A program made the translations under genes and the position numbers. This document shows positions 37,689-52,000 of a stretch of 64,000 nt of DNA, one piece after another (the first letter of the stretch is position 1; each line of letters opens with the position of its first letter). This DNA comes from Larus michahellis (lineage: Eukaryota; Chordata; Aves; Charadriiformes; Laridae). The notes under the pieces were generated by a model. The model was given only the letters and a program-made list of their open reading frames with translations. It was not told where the DNA came from and searched no databases. The DNA lies in contig NC_133896.1 in NCBI RefSeq assembly GCF_964199755.1, positions 62,041,142-62,105,141 on the forward strand, read 5' to 3'.

Positions 37689-39560
37689 CTGGTAGTAAAA
37701 GAGGGTGAAGGCTGAGAGATTAAAGCTGATGGTTTTAACACCATTAAAACAATCAATCTTCCTAAATCAAATTGCTCTATGAGAATGTTCTTATTTCGAG
37801 TAAGAGGCCACACCATAAGGCGGGCCAGCAAAAGGTTTGTTTTCAGAGGAAATGGGAAGGTGCCATACATAGCACAAACACACAGCATAAAAACGAGAGT
37901 GAACACCGTCTCAACAAGGTAGATTTAAACTCCGTAACACATTTTGTACACTGCATCTTTGGCCCGTCACAAGCTCAGAGCAAGGGCTCAGGCTACCTCC
38001 CCAGGAAGCCTGTAAGAGTTTGGAAGAGGCAGAGTAAGGCACAGCTCAGGACTGAGTGTCAGCAAACACTGACTGCTCACTCCTCAACAAATCACAGTAC
38101 AGCCAAGGCAGGCAGCAGGTTGGCTTCTACCAAGAAATGTAATTACAGAAGAAAGCCTGCTTTGATTTTTCCATTGCATGAGAAGATGGATTCCAGAGAC
38201 AAGCCTGAGAAAGAGAATTTTGTATTCACATTTTAATGTCTCAAACAATTGATGTGCCTGATATCAAAATTTGAATATCAAGCTCTTCTCTTTCCTCCAT
38301 GTTATAAAAATAAACTTCCAACAACAGAATGATATTTTAAGTTTCATAACTTTCATCCTTGCTTGGCACATAAAGCTAGTTTATGGTAATAGTACACAAG
38401 AAGCATTTTCACCTCTCTTTGAATAAAAGACAGAACTAAATAATGTATTATAGCACTTGTTGGAGGGCTTGAGAAAGCATAGACTCTCGTGTGAGGCATT
38501 GTTCAAATGTAGAATAAGAAACAGTCTCTCCCTTCCTAAAGGAACGTAAAACTTGAAACGGCAAGGTTTCTCACCAGGCATTTGTAGCTTTCTCAGATTT
38601 TTTTTTAATGTCAGGCAATTTGTAATTGCCCAAATAACACAGATATACCACTGAAGATAGGAAGCATTTTATAGAAAAAAACCCCAAATTGGTTGTAGAA
38701 ATGACTCTGTTCCAGGGAGTCATTTGCCCATACAGAACAGACTGCTTACCAACTCAACAATCTCCAAAAATCAGAAATTGGTGGATGTGACAGCCAGAGA
38801 GAGCTTCTGTGATTACACACTTGTTCCGGCCCTTGGCAGACCCCTTTGCCACTCCTCCTCTATCCATGCAGCTCTGTAGAAATCTTTGTCATGAATCCTC
38901 ATGGGTGTAGGTTCACAATAATTACACAACCAGAGATGCTGTCTCCCTGAAAGTGGAAGGGTTGAGAGATTCCAAGCCTGTGCTCACCTCCTGAGTCTAA
39001 CCATGTTGAACAGCAAACTTTCATATCTCTGCCATTATGCTCCTTTGGGTCCACTCCATTCAAGTTCAAAATAAACTGGCAAGTTTCTTGCAGCAAGGAT
39101 GCAGCCTTTCCTCTACATAGCAAGAACATGGATCAACACATGGAGAGCTCTGTTCTTTTACAGTAGAGTGCAGTGGTAATCCGGTGTGTTTCAGAGTGAA
39201 TCAGTCTGCAATCTGAACTTCAAATTAGCAGGCTCAGAAAATGCCTGAATTCACATTCAAACCCCTGGAATACAGTGAAAACTCTCCTTAAAAGCAAAAC
39301 AAAACAAAAAAACACCAAGCAAACACAAAAAGGAAATAAATGCTCCTTAGTATCAGCCAAAGTACTATTGTGTATTGTGCCATGATTTTGGTGAGATAAT
39401 TTAGTGTAGAATACATACAGAAAAAAAAACTGAAAGGGAACAGAAAAAACAGAAACACAATTATGGCATCATATTGTGTAAGCAAATCAGATGATGAAAC
39501 TGGGTCTCTAATGATTTCATTTGTGTTGGGAGACTTTAGTCTATGCATTTCAATAAACAC
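37689..39560. other. No gene recognised
   Basis: A 154-codon plus-strand frame at 37772-38236 is Lys/Ser/His-rich with no recognisable motif. Otherwise ordinary sequence. Confidence 0.55.
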
Positions 39561-40069
39561 AATCATAGAATCATAAATCATAGAATTGCCTTGGATGGAA
39601 GGCACGTTTCAGATCATCTAGCCCAACCATCAACCTAACTCTGACAAAAACCATCACTCAACCATATCTCTAAGCACTACGTCTACCCATGTTTAAATAC
39701 CTCCAAGGGTGGTGCCTCAATCACTTTCCTGGGCAGCCCGTTCCAATGCTTAATAACCCTTCCAGTGTACAAATTTTTCCTAATATCCAGTCTAAACCCC
39801 GCTTGGTGCAACTTGAGTCCGTTTCCTCTTGTCCTATGGCCTGTTACTAGTGAGAAGAGACCAACACCCACCTCTCTACAGCCTCCTTTCAGGTAGCTGT
39901 AGAGAGTGATAAGGTCTCTCCTCAGCCTCCTTTTCTCCAGGATAAACAATCCCAGCTCCCTCAGCTGCTCCTCATAAGACTTACTCTCCAGATCCCTCAC
40001 CAGCTTCATTGCCCTTCTCTGGACCTGCTCCAGCACCTCAATGTCTTTTTTGTGGTGAGGGGCCCATCA
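39561..40069 (-). mobile_element. CR1 LINE 3' fragment (about 0.5 kb)
   Basis: The plus strand starts with ATCATAGAATCATAAATCAT tail repeats. It continues with AACCATCAACCTAACTCTGA, TTAAATACCTCCAAGGGTGG, GGCAGCCCGTTCCAATGC, TTTCCTCTTGTCCTATGGCC and CTTCTCTGGACCTGCTCCAG. A minus-strand frame (40036-39683) keeps the end of the CR1 ORF2 product ([33 protein letters not shown]). 5'-truncated; the most complete CR1 3' part in the window. Confidence 0.95.
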
Positions 40070-43000
40070 ATCATTTATTCAAAACCAGAAGATGAGGATC
40101 TATCATGAGTTTAAACTCCTCACTTGCCTTACAAGTCATTCTACAAATGGCATAACTCTCTGCAATGCAAAATATAAATTTTCTTGTAATTGGTGGAGTT
40201 TGGAGTTATAGTATCGGTTCGCTACCTCGCAGAAATTGGTATAGAGCCACCAAAGCCAAAGGATCGTTGATGATTTGTACAAACAGAGGTTCTGGCTCAT
40301 AGTTGACACTAGTATTATTTTCAGTACAGTAAAGGGAAACTTGCTATGCCAGCACTAATGTTGCACATTCTTCCCTGACTTCCTGATTTGTTTTAGTTCT
40401 TTGGCTACCTTATAAAGCACTACAGTTGGTTAAACAGAAAGAGTGGCATTTTTGCATTTTAATCCTTGTAAAAGCTCTTTATAGTTACTTACAGGGCAAT
40501 ATTTTTTAAAAGAGCTTTGTCCAACCATTATCTCCAAGTAAATCTTATATATGAAGCTTTTTCTCTTCTCAAGGAAGAAAAAAGATATTGAAAATGCTTT
40601 ACAAATTGAATTTTAAGCCTAAAATGAGAGATTATCTCAGTCAGACTCATTTCCTTACTTTTGAATATGAAACTTCTGCATGTCACATTGGGATTCTGAT
40701 CTCAGAATCATGTTTTAAATTTTAATATTGCTTTAAAGTATTTTGCTTTAAAAATGCTTTAATCCTTTTAGAGTTAATAATTTTCTGGACTTTATAGTTC
40801 CAAAGAAAATATGTCTTGCTATTTCTTAAGAAGATACTCTCTACTTTTAGACTGTTTCAGAATAACATATGATTATCTTAATGTAAAGGATATAAATGGA
40901 ACCACTGATATGTTTGAAACGTAATGTTTTTCTCCTTTAAGAACTTAAGATCCAATCTTAAAAGATATATCTACTTGGCTAAATTTACATCGTTAACATA
41001 TTTCACTTAGAACCATCAAGTAATTACAGTCACAAAATTAGGCATCTGGATAAATCATTGCAGAGGTTAGGTCTAAACATTGAATTACCTCTTCTGGGGC
41101 CTAAAAAAGAGAAGTGCGGCACGAAGGCTGAAGCTGTGAAAGAGGGCAGATCAGCTCTTCAATGGAAAACCCACATCTAAAGCCCCCACTTTACAACTAG
41201 ACCCAGTATATTGGTCCAGTTATCCGTGTCAGCAGGCCTTCTCAGGAAGCTTCTTCTTTGGCTCCATATAACCAAAGGAAGTGACTTTCTGCTGGGAAGT
41301 CCCATGAAGATAGAAAACCAGAAACCACAACAGAAGCACAGGGAACTAATAACAAAAAGGGCATTGGGAAAAAAACCCAAACCAACCAACCCTAACTAAA
41401 AGAAGATTTTGAAGTGAAGTATGAAATATTTACTTTAATTAATGTACAGGTATAATGAGTACTCTCTTAAGTATTCAGGTAGTTAAAACACCTACAAGCC
41501 AATAATACTTCCATGGAAAACTGTCAGAGCAATAATAATAAGCAGGAATAATAATATGAGAGTGTTTTATAAAAATATCTATGGATAAACGAAAGACTAT
41601 CAATAGTAGGTGAGCCTGATAAAGGGTAAAAGTGGAAGTCTTTTACTTAAAGAGAAAGCCTATAGAAAAAAGAACACAGTATTTTAATAACCTTCTTAAT
41701 GATGAAACTGGGGAAGCCAAATAAGAACTAATCATTTTCCAAGTAACTGAGCTATTTGTGAAAGAAACACACCTTCAGATTCAACTGGCATCTAGACCAT
41801 TCGCGATTAATTCAAAACCCCATTTCAACCGCATTCCCCCTAAATTATATAGCTGAGATTTTACAAATGTTAAGACTAGGTGACAGAGACTTTTGAACTC
41901 CAAAGAACAGAAGGAAGAAATGGTGTCTATTTTGGAAAAGCTGACGAGACAGGCATACAATAGCTGCTGTAGCATCTGCAATCGTACTACAACCTCCAAA
42001 CCCTGCCTTTCCACTGCACAGACTTATGGCCAGGTCAATAAAAAGCAGACTTTACAATTAAGGTAATGAAATACATATGGTTTTGGTGCCTTGCCTCCAG
42101 AATGCAATATGTTACTCTCCTTATGCTCCCTCTGAAGCTTTTGGAGGCAGTTTTGTACCTCAAAATTGAATCAACAGCTACAGCACTGATTGCAGTGCTG
42201 CCCCGGACACTAGGGATGTGGGTTCATTTCAGGAGTTTAACCTCACGTTCCCCACCATTCAGGAGAATGCCCTGAACAGTAGACCTGTATGTTAAATCGA
42301 GGCTACAGCACTTCTTCCTCTTGCAGCTGTGCCTTGGTGAGACATCTAAGTTCGAATCTCCATTAACCATTGAAAAGACTGTTTCCAAAGCTCTTATTTC
42401 CATAGCAAGCATTCTCACCACTGAACCACAGCACTAAAAATAGGCTGCTCTCACCCACCTTTTAAAACAAAGTGTCTGAAATCACCTTAGGTGAAAGGCC
42501 TGTTCATCAGCGTTAGAAATTATCGTTATTATCATTAGCGTTAACAGCTACCAACTGGGACCATGCAGGGGACCTCAGACAAGAAAAAGTGTAGCATCTG
42601 GATGGATCCTGCGTAGCATTAGGGAGAAGGAAGGCACTGATCTAGTCAGACTGGGTAATTTCTAGATATTCATAAAAGCAGCATTGCTTCTTCACCCTGG
42701 AAAAAAATAGAGGAGGAGTGGCAGAAATCTATATAATCAGTATTAACTTAGAGAATATGAAAAAGATACATTACAGTTCTAATACAGTCCTTATATTAGA
42801 AGGATCACTAAAGGACACCACAGGAGGTAAGTAAACAACCAGCAAAGGATACCGTACTTCACACAACAAATGGTTAATTTACAGAAGATACCAGTTATCT
42901 GCAGGATGTTGCAGAAACTAATCAATAATATGTTTTCAAAAAGAAATTGGAGGAAAATCTACTCAGGGCTATTAAATATGGAGGTATCATTTAATTCTTT

Positions 43001-46000
43001 AAGCTATAAATCTGTGGGGAATGCCAAGATGTCTGCACATGGTGACCCCTATGGCATTTTTCTGTTACATTCAGATATCTAATCATCTAGAAAACTCAAA
43101 AGGATCTGGAGAGGTGTTGATCAAATTAAATGCTTACAGAGTTAGGCAACTGCACAACAGCGCTTTCTAGCTCGGTTTGGGTAAGAGTGCAGGACTAATT
43201 CCTGATGATAATATGTCCAGGTAAAGCCTAGAAACAAATCTGAGGGGGTGACTATTTAAGAAAAGGAAACATTCTCAGAATATATACATGCCCTCTAAGA
43301 AAACCAATAAAAACCTGTAATAGTACGGTTGCTGGCTGCAGCGCAAAAATTTGGAATTGTTGGTGGGACTCGTTTTGTAGTTCAAAAAGCAGAGTATGTA
43401 GGAAATGCAAAATGTGTTCCACTTTAGCTGTGAGATGGGGGGGGCAGCATTTAAGAACAAGGCTTAAGAAGTCAAGAATGGCTGAAATGACTCTGACCAA
43501 AAGTGCGTCCAGCTCAGTATCCCATCACTGATTGTTGCTCACACTGGATGCGTAAGGAAGGGTGTAAGAACAGGAGAAGCATGGAGACCTAGTTTCCAGC
43601 AATCAGTTGCACACAGACCTCCTTGTGGCTAACGTATTTGTTTCCATGAATCTCTTATTCTAACATTCATATGAAAAAAGCAGAATAATCACTGATAACT
43701 ATTATCAAGTCTCAGAATAGGTTGAATTTAAAGGATCTGCACCAAAGCTTTGGATACGATGATGACAGTTATCACAAAACAGACATAACTGGATAAAAAG
43801 GACAGGGATTTAAAGAAAAAGGAGAAGGTGGTCCTAGAAATTCTGTAGCAGATGAAAAAAAAAACCAAAACCCTAAAAGACCTATAGCAGACATACAGAA
43901 GCAAACAATATAAATGTAATGTAATCCTAACATTTTTAAGACAAGACACATACCAGGTTAAGGCAGGCACAAAAGCATCTCTTGAAGGACAACATCTTTA
44001 GGTGTTGGACAAGAAAAAAAACAGCACCTATTATGAAGCAAGCTCTAAAATACCTTTAAATCCTCTGTAAATTACCAGCAGTGGAAAAATATGCCTAATA
44101 CAGAAAGTGGTGGAAGAAAATCATGGGGCCAGTCTAGTCTGTTGTGCTTGGGAATAGAAATAATTAGTGCCATGTTAATGAAAGTATCCGTTTTAATCAT
44201 TATAAGAATACAAGGGTTTTTTTCATTACAAGAATACAAGCTGACCTTTACTTTAAATGAAATGGAATACTCTAGAGGATATTAGTATAAGGCCTACGAA
44301 GTGTATGTATTTCATTTATAACTTCAAAATGGGCAGAAATAGTATGGAGACACTACAAAAGAAATAAATGTCCAATTAAAATGGGAGTAAAATGTTTTTA
44401 ACACAAATATGAGGGTTTCTGCACATCTTTTTCATGGAAAATGTGCAATTTCATCACAAGGCCAAGAGAAGTAAACTGTAACAGTTATGTTACTCTTGGC
44501 ATTAACCACCTGAAAACCAAAAAGAGAAATCAGTTTGGGCTTTCAACGGAAAGATGAAATGTTCCATAGGGATTTTCCTCTAGCTGTTTCTGCTGCAGGT
44601 ACTTTTCTCTTAAATAATTATAAATAGGGTACCCTGACAGGCTGGCCCAAATCCTGCAATGTGCAACAGGTAGGCAAACTGCCCTTCCCAGGCAGATGCA
44701 TTGCAAAGTGAATATGCTCCTGTTTTTTTCTATTAAGGCAAAATGTGGGATCACATTTTGACATGATTCTCATGAAAGTTATTACCATGCTGCACGATTG
44801 GTACCAAAAAGTTAAGAAGAGGTTTAAGCATGCAACCACCAAAAGCACAGCAGTTTGAGCCTCTGACAAAATGTCCATTTTCAGGGACAGATGTCTACAT
44901 TAAGTCCCACCAAGGAGTGGAACAGATATTTCCTACACAGGGCTGAGTAGTAGAGACTTGAAAACAGGTCATCTGAAACGAAGGAAGCTGTATGGTTGGG
45001 AGGAACATAATAATAAATAGTTGCGAGAGTTACCCAGTAGATCTAGTTCAGTTGGAGACATGAAAACATGTCTGACCTTACAATCAAATGCCCTGAATAA
45101 AAGTAGTTAAAATACAATAACTATTTAAATCCATTCTTGGTGTTATAATTGTCATATTACAAGAAACCCCAGCACTTTCTGTCTTTATTGAAGGAGTAGA
45201 GTGAGGTCAGATTTCTGACACAGTTCTAGATAAAAGAAATACATTTTAAGGAACTGCAGAGTGGTAAAAGAAATTCTTTAAAAATAGAATTCCTCTCTCT
45301 ACTATACTCTGAAGGTGACTGAAAAACAGCTGTCACAAATAATGGGGTTTTATGCTTTGATGAGACAAACAGTTATGTGGGCATAAAATGCTATGACTAG
45401 CAAATAAATGCTTCCTATATTACCAGGGAAGTGCTGAAGAAGCACTTAGGCTTTGGGGATTTTTACAAACTGGTGTTAAAGAAATCCTGTATCTTGCTGG
45501 TAGGGTAGGAGGCAAGTTGGTAAAATTGTTTCTTGACTTGGAATCTTTTTTGAAAGAGAATTTTTAAAGCTGAGTGTTTTTTTAAAATTTCAAATGAGAC
45601 GTCTTTTTGCAATGGCTTCTATACGGACACACTCTTCAATTTCTTTTTGAGGTAAAAGAAATGAAAAAATCTAACAATGAACTTGTCTGTGAGGGTCTTT
45701 TCCTACATTCCATTGGGGAAATGGCTAGAAAAGTGAAATATAAGAGGAAAAGTTATCAGTTAAGATAAAAATAATAGGGATGGTTTTTTTGGCCACCTTG
45801 CCATTCCGACTTCCACTCATCAGCCTCAGAAGCCCACAGAATCAAAAAAACACATTAAAATCTAATTCCTTTGAGAGAGGCCTACAGCAGAAGAAGGTTA
45901 GGTGACTGCATTTTGAATTATTATTGAATTCAACACAGAAGCAAGAGACCTGACAGTTATACCACACCTTAGCCTTACATATGTCCTGTAAATGTCTCCC

Positions 46001-49000
46001 ATGGAATTCCCCCAACCCACACCTACAACAGGATCTCAGCGAGTCTAGCTCACTCAAGTTTTCTAGGATGTATCTGGCAAACGTAGGTACAAAAGAAACA
46101 TGAAAAAACATGAAGTGAATTGAGAAATGGAATCATGAGTTTATAAGCTAAGGCTTCTGGCTGCCTGTTTTATGAAATTGTTACGAAGATGTTGGCCAGC
46201 TAACTGCTTAATTCAGTCATATACAGGAGTCTAGAGTAAAGATATGAGAGGTTTAATTTAACGTAACATCTTTAAAGATCAATTCAAACACATTCAGAGC
46301 TAGGGACCCAGTTCTAGAAAACATTCGGATGTTGTCTTAAACTCATGCCTAATCAGAAGCACATTTTAACTTAAAACTAAGTATGTGCTTAACGTGCCCA
46401 GATAAGTTGAGCTCCTGATTACTGCATGGTAAGAGGTAATGTCTTGTATTTTAATAGGTCCCCAAAAAGACGTCAGACACTTTACAGAAACAAATATAAA
46501 TAGGATTCTAGAGAAGGCACCCTTCAAGTTACAACATTAACATGATGCAGAAAGGGAAAATGAGAAATATTCTACAACAATCTTCAAATTAAATAGTATT
46601 TTTGACCTGCATCTGCCATATTTTTCTCATTTTAAGCCAAGCTCTTAACATTATCTGTGCAAAAGATATGTTTGTGTCTTGAATAACTTTTGATTCAGGG
46701 AATATAGAACCTGTTCATTTAAATTAAGCACAACAGAAACATTACGTATTTCATACACACAGTCAAAGAGATCAAGCCTTTTTCCATCTCATGTCAGGGA
46801 GTTAAAACAACGTGGGGGATGACCTGTAACTCTCACCTGCTTTCAAGGTTGATTATAAATACATGTTGATAAAGGTCAGCAAATGCAAATCGTGACAGAA
46901 ATAACTGGCTAGATGTTATGTTTTTATGTCACTGTGTGCCTCATGTTGAACATGTTCAACAGTGCTAGCTGAAATTCACAGCAAGCAGAACTGCATCGTC
47001 CGTAAAAAACATCTTCAGGACTGTTTAATTATGCTATTGATCAGACACACAAAATCTCACACATGTGGTATGGTTTGTGTTGGGGACATGCTTTTTTCTG
47101 TTCCACAGAAACTCATTTGAATTTAGATTACATTGCAAGCCACTGCAATTCTTTGCCCATACTCAATGAACTTTTATACTTCAGCATCGGAAGCTGGAGG
47201 ACCCTGGGCAGCAGAGTGTGCTTTGTTCCTTCCCAGCTTCTTCCCAGGCCCAGGACTGTGCATGTTCTCTTCCACCAGCACACGCTGTGAACAAGTGCTG
47301 CAGGGGCAAATCAGGACTTGCCCTGTAACTGAAGCTTTGTACCAGGACACAGTTGAGCACTAGCAGTGCGAGAGCTGTCTTTTCCCTGCTCTTTCAGATC
47401 AACTTTTTCTTCTACTGCCACCTGAACAGCACTGGAGCTCCATGGGACAAGTAGCGGCTTGACTGGAATACAGGCACAGGACAGGCTGAATTTGGGAGGA
47501 AGCAGTACCAGAGACTGCTATGTAGGACTCCAGGGGAGACGTAAGAAAGAAACCATGAAATGGTAATTAGAAGAGCAAAAGATGCTGGGAAGTAAGACTG
47601 GGAGATGGAGGTCATCGGAGACACTGGCTCTGAACTCCAGTGTGCTCTGTGGAGTTGTGGGGAGAGGTGCCAGAAGGAGATTTGACCAGGATTTGAGAAG
47701 AGAGGGTTGGGACTGATTTCCCAAGAAGATAAAGGGAAGGCTAAGATTCATAAGAGAATCTGGACTAATTTTGTGGGACCTGGATGAAGAGAGTAGGATT
47801 GGGGATAAGAAGCCTGGGCTAACATGTTTTGGGTTGAGGAGAGGGGCAAAAAGAATAGAAGCCAAAGATAGCGGAGAGGGAAGACCAGCTTTTGAAAGAT
47901 AAGGGAAGGAGGAGACAAACCTGAGGAATGGAAGGGGAAGGACCAATGTCCTCTTCCCACTCCCAAACTCCCAAGACTACAGTAGAGACAAAGATTTCAC
48001 CTGGACACTTAATGCTTCCCTGCTGCAGCAAAGATCTGTGAAATTCTATTGTGAAATAGGGAGATAGGAACCTGCTATTGCTATCGGATGAACAGTTCAC
48101 TCAAATGGTGGAAATGCAGGTGGCAGACTGAAGGGACTTTTTTATGCCAGCCTTTTTCCAAATGTTATTGTTGTTAACTGAGGAATCTGAAAGCAGGGCT
48201 TGTAGGAGCCTCGTCGAGGACAATCCAGAAGCACTCCAAAGACAGAAAATACCAAATAAAATCATAGTTATCTCCCTTCCCTCCTCCCTGGGTGTATACT
48301 TTACCATTTTCCAATGAAGGACCCTACTTTTTTCTGTGCATGGAATAAGTCTTGCTTTAATGGTGAACTGGGACTGTTTAGTAATGAGACTGTAATTTGC
48401 AGAAACCCTGCTGCATCTGCTGCAGAAGTTATAAATTGTCTAGTGAATAAGGAAGAGAGAGGATGCTCTCAAAATTAAAGCAGCTGAATGCTACCCTGGA
48501 GAAGTGGGTTCTGACCCTGTCTCTACCACAGAGTTCCCAAATGATGCTAGGCAAGTCCCTTTGAACAAACTTTCACAGGTGGTCACTTACTGTATGTTCC
48601 TCATTATTGGGATTTCTGACTTGAGACCCCAGTATCAGATTTGCAGAAATGCTGAGCAGTACCAGCTGCAAGTCACTGAGCACTGGCCTGAGCCCACAAA
48701 CTACCCACAAATGCTGAGCTCTCTAAAGCATGAGTTCTTAGGTATCTTATCTGGAATACACAAAATTAGTGGGTATTCTCTAATTTAATCTCTTTGTGCG
48801 TTCATCTGTAAAGCAGGGATAATAAAATTATCTTCACATCACTACGTTCTTATGAGTATAAATGTCTTAATGCTTATATAGCATTCATATGCTGTAATGG
48901 GGGAAGCATAAAAAAGTCTATAAAGGGGTTAGCAATTCTCCCTGGAAAGCAACATCTGACTGTGTAGCAAATAAGGCTTGGGGATGCAATCAGTAAAGAA

Positions 49001-52000
49001 ATCCCACTGGCTAATTAGTCACTAAAAGAGCACTATCCCATACATGCACTGAATGAAGGTCTGATCTTGTAGCAGAAACAGGTGGTGATTATGTCAAAAT
49101 AGTACCATAACACAGATACACAGTGAGGGCAAATTAAAGTTGTACCAGTCAACTTAATTTTGCCATGTTGTAACTAACTTTTGATTACTTAATTTGTAAT
49201 CTTAATATCCTTTTAAAGGAGATTTCACTGTGTGCACAGACAAGAGGGTTGTGTGTTTACTAATTTCTGACTTCAGAATATAGTCTCACATCTTCCTTTT
49301 TTAAGAAAATGATGGACTTTTGAAGTGACTTCTTGATCCTTACCAGAAGATGCAAATATGAAAGTCTTTAACAGCAATAACGAAATTTTTTCCAAAATGT
49401 TTTGAAGGCTTTTGACTCAGATAGATAGAGATATTCATATAAAGCAACATTAAAAAAAATGTAACTGGCTAAAAATGCCTTCCCCTCAATTCTCAGATTC
49501 CCAGTGTTCATGTCTATTTTGATAAATTATCAAAACAACAAAATACCAGATGAATTACAGGCACGAAACACATAAATTATACTTCAGAAAGTTGTAGGAA
49601 GGGGAATCTCTGGGCGTGTTTACAGGTCAGAGATGACAATGACATTGCTAGTGCTACATTTGGGAAAGTGTCTGGGCTGAGCTTGCAAATAAATTTCCAA
49701 GCAACGTCAACCTCAGCAGCACCATGTGAGGAATTAGGATTACTAATCAGCCTCTGTTTTCGTACAGCCTCCAGCTAGTTATGAAATGCAGTTTGAGTTG
49801 TGCCTGTGGCTAAGAAGCCACAGTTTTGGCACATCTGCTATCCTCATTTAATGGTTTCATTTGTTTTCTAGCTGTCCACGGTCTTCTAAGACAAACACGA
49901 CATGAAGATCTTGATAGGTGTAGTGCAAAAGCATTCCATTTAGATACTGATGAGGAAACAGACGTCAGGTCTTTTTTTTAATAAACAAAATTCAAAACAG
50001 AAAAAGAACATGGCAATATTTTCCTCTGCATATCATTTCAAAGTAATCAGATTGTCTCTTATTCAGTACTATTTGCCTACGGTTAAATATTAAGCATCAG
50101 TGATAATAAATACCACAAGTGGCCTTTTAGAGTTCTTTCTTTGCTATTCCAGAGTACAAAGACTGATGAAAAAACATTTGCTTCTGAAAATGGCATAGGC
50201 CAGCAATAACTGGGGAACTGAAAGGTACCAAGTGAAAGGAAAATGACAAAAAAAAAATTGTCATCAGCTTTGATTGAAATAATCTCTGTTGCAAGTATGG
50301 AATTCCCAAGACAATGCTAGGAAACAATTGAAAATCTACTTTTAGAAGATTTATATGACTCAGCATAATGTTTATTACAAATAAGTTCCTCCTTTTTTAA
50401 TAGAACTTGAAACTTGCTAACATATAGTAGCACCATTCTCGCAGAACAAAATGAGTATTTCCACATCCTACATTTCAGCAGACATATTAGCTTTATTCTA
50501 AGATTCTTTTGAAGAAGTAAAAGCAATCATTACACAAAAAATACACAGGATGTATTTTTATACAGAAATTATAAGGTATTGCATAGCCCAATAAATAGTT
50601 TGATACGGACAGAGGAGTGTGGCAAGAGGGAATACAAGGCTAACAAGGGAATATCAGTTCAGCTGATACACATGCTTGTTCTGTGTCAATGTAGAATGTT
50701 TGCCTTGCACAGATCAACAACAGATAATCTGGATTAGCCAGCCTATTTTGCCAGCTGGAATGGGTACCTGGCCAAAAAACCTCCCTGGCGGCTCATCTGA
50801 CTAAAGAACAGAAGATGCACCAGACGCCTCTGAAATTATGCTTTTTTCTGCAGCCATAGTAAATGGTATTGTACAGCATATTGTCTTTGGTCCTACTGGA
50901 AGTACTTTTCTGCAGAATGTCCTGTATATAGTGAATATCTCTGAACACATTTCCATTTCACTGCTTCAGTTCCCGTTAAAGTATACACACTTAAATATTA
51001 TGTATAATTTAGGTCTCCCTTTATGAAGGATCTGTTTTAGTTTGGATTCTAGATAGCATTTTAAGGTAGTATGAATATGCTAGTTATATACCTTAGTATC
51101 CTATTGCCAGAAGCATTTGAAAGCACAGAATGTTGCTTGCTTTTGATGAGATCCTTTACTCCTTCTGTTCAACCTGTTACCATAAGTAGCTGCCACTGAT
51201 CTCCAAATAATTTCCCTGTGACATTCCAAGTGATGTGTCACCTACCACATGAACAATTGTGCATTTAGCTGATGAACTATCAGAAGAAAAGGTCACAGGA
51301 AAACTTCAGAAAGTTTTCACTGAAACTAGGATGCTTCAATGGAAAGTAGGGTCTAGCAGCTGGTAAATAAAAGTTTCTGATGTCTTGCAAAGATAGTTTT
51401 AAGGGTTTTTAAAATTTGCTTGGGGTGTTTCCAATACACAGTTGACTGCTGTCTTCAACAGTTTTGGGCAGAATGCCTGAGAAACATATCAACTCCTTTT
51501 GAAATCTATTGCCCCCTCCTATGGCTACGATGGTCCTGCTTTTTCCTTGGTGTGTTCAGAGGCTACAGGTCTTAAATTTGTTGCAAAATGCTAAAGAGCT
51601 TTCTGGGGCTCAGGGTGTCTGTTGATTATGATGAGGAATTTTCTGAATTGGACATCTGAAAAACTAGTTTCTTGTGATTGTGAGGGACAAGAATTGATAA
51701 TGTAATTGACCCTTTCTGTCCCATGTTCCAAATCAGTTTGGTGTTACAAAAATACCAATAATCTAGCAAGGCTTTTTTGCACTAGTATGTGCAGACATAG
51801 AATTTTTCACTCACACCTATTACATCGCTTTTCATACTGCTGGTGGAGACTGATCAGAGTCAGAGGTAAGTCCTTATCAATGGAATTTCATATTTTGTCT
51901 AAGACAGGATGAAACACCATATGATGAGGCCAACTTCTGCACTGTTGCTAATTGCAGTGCAAAATGAAACATGACATACGCTTCAATAACTGTTCTGGTT

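Noticed and set aside
47518..47946. 142-codon Ser/Pro/Leu-rich minus-strand frame
   Set aside because: Composition follows a locally purine-rich plus strand. No motif, and competing frames overlap.
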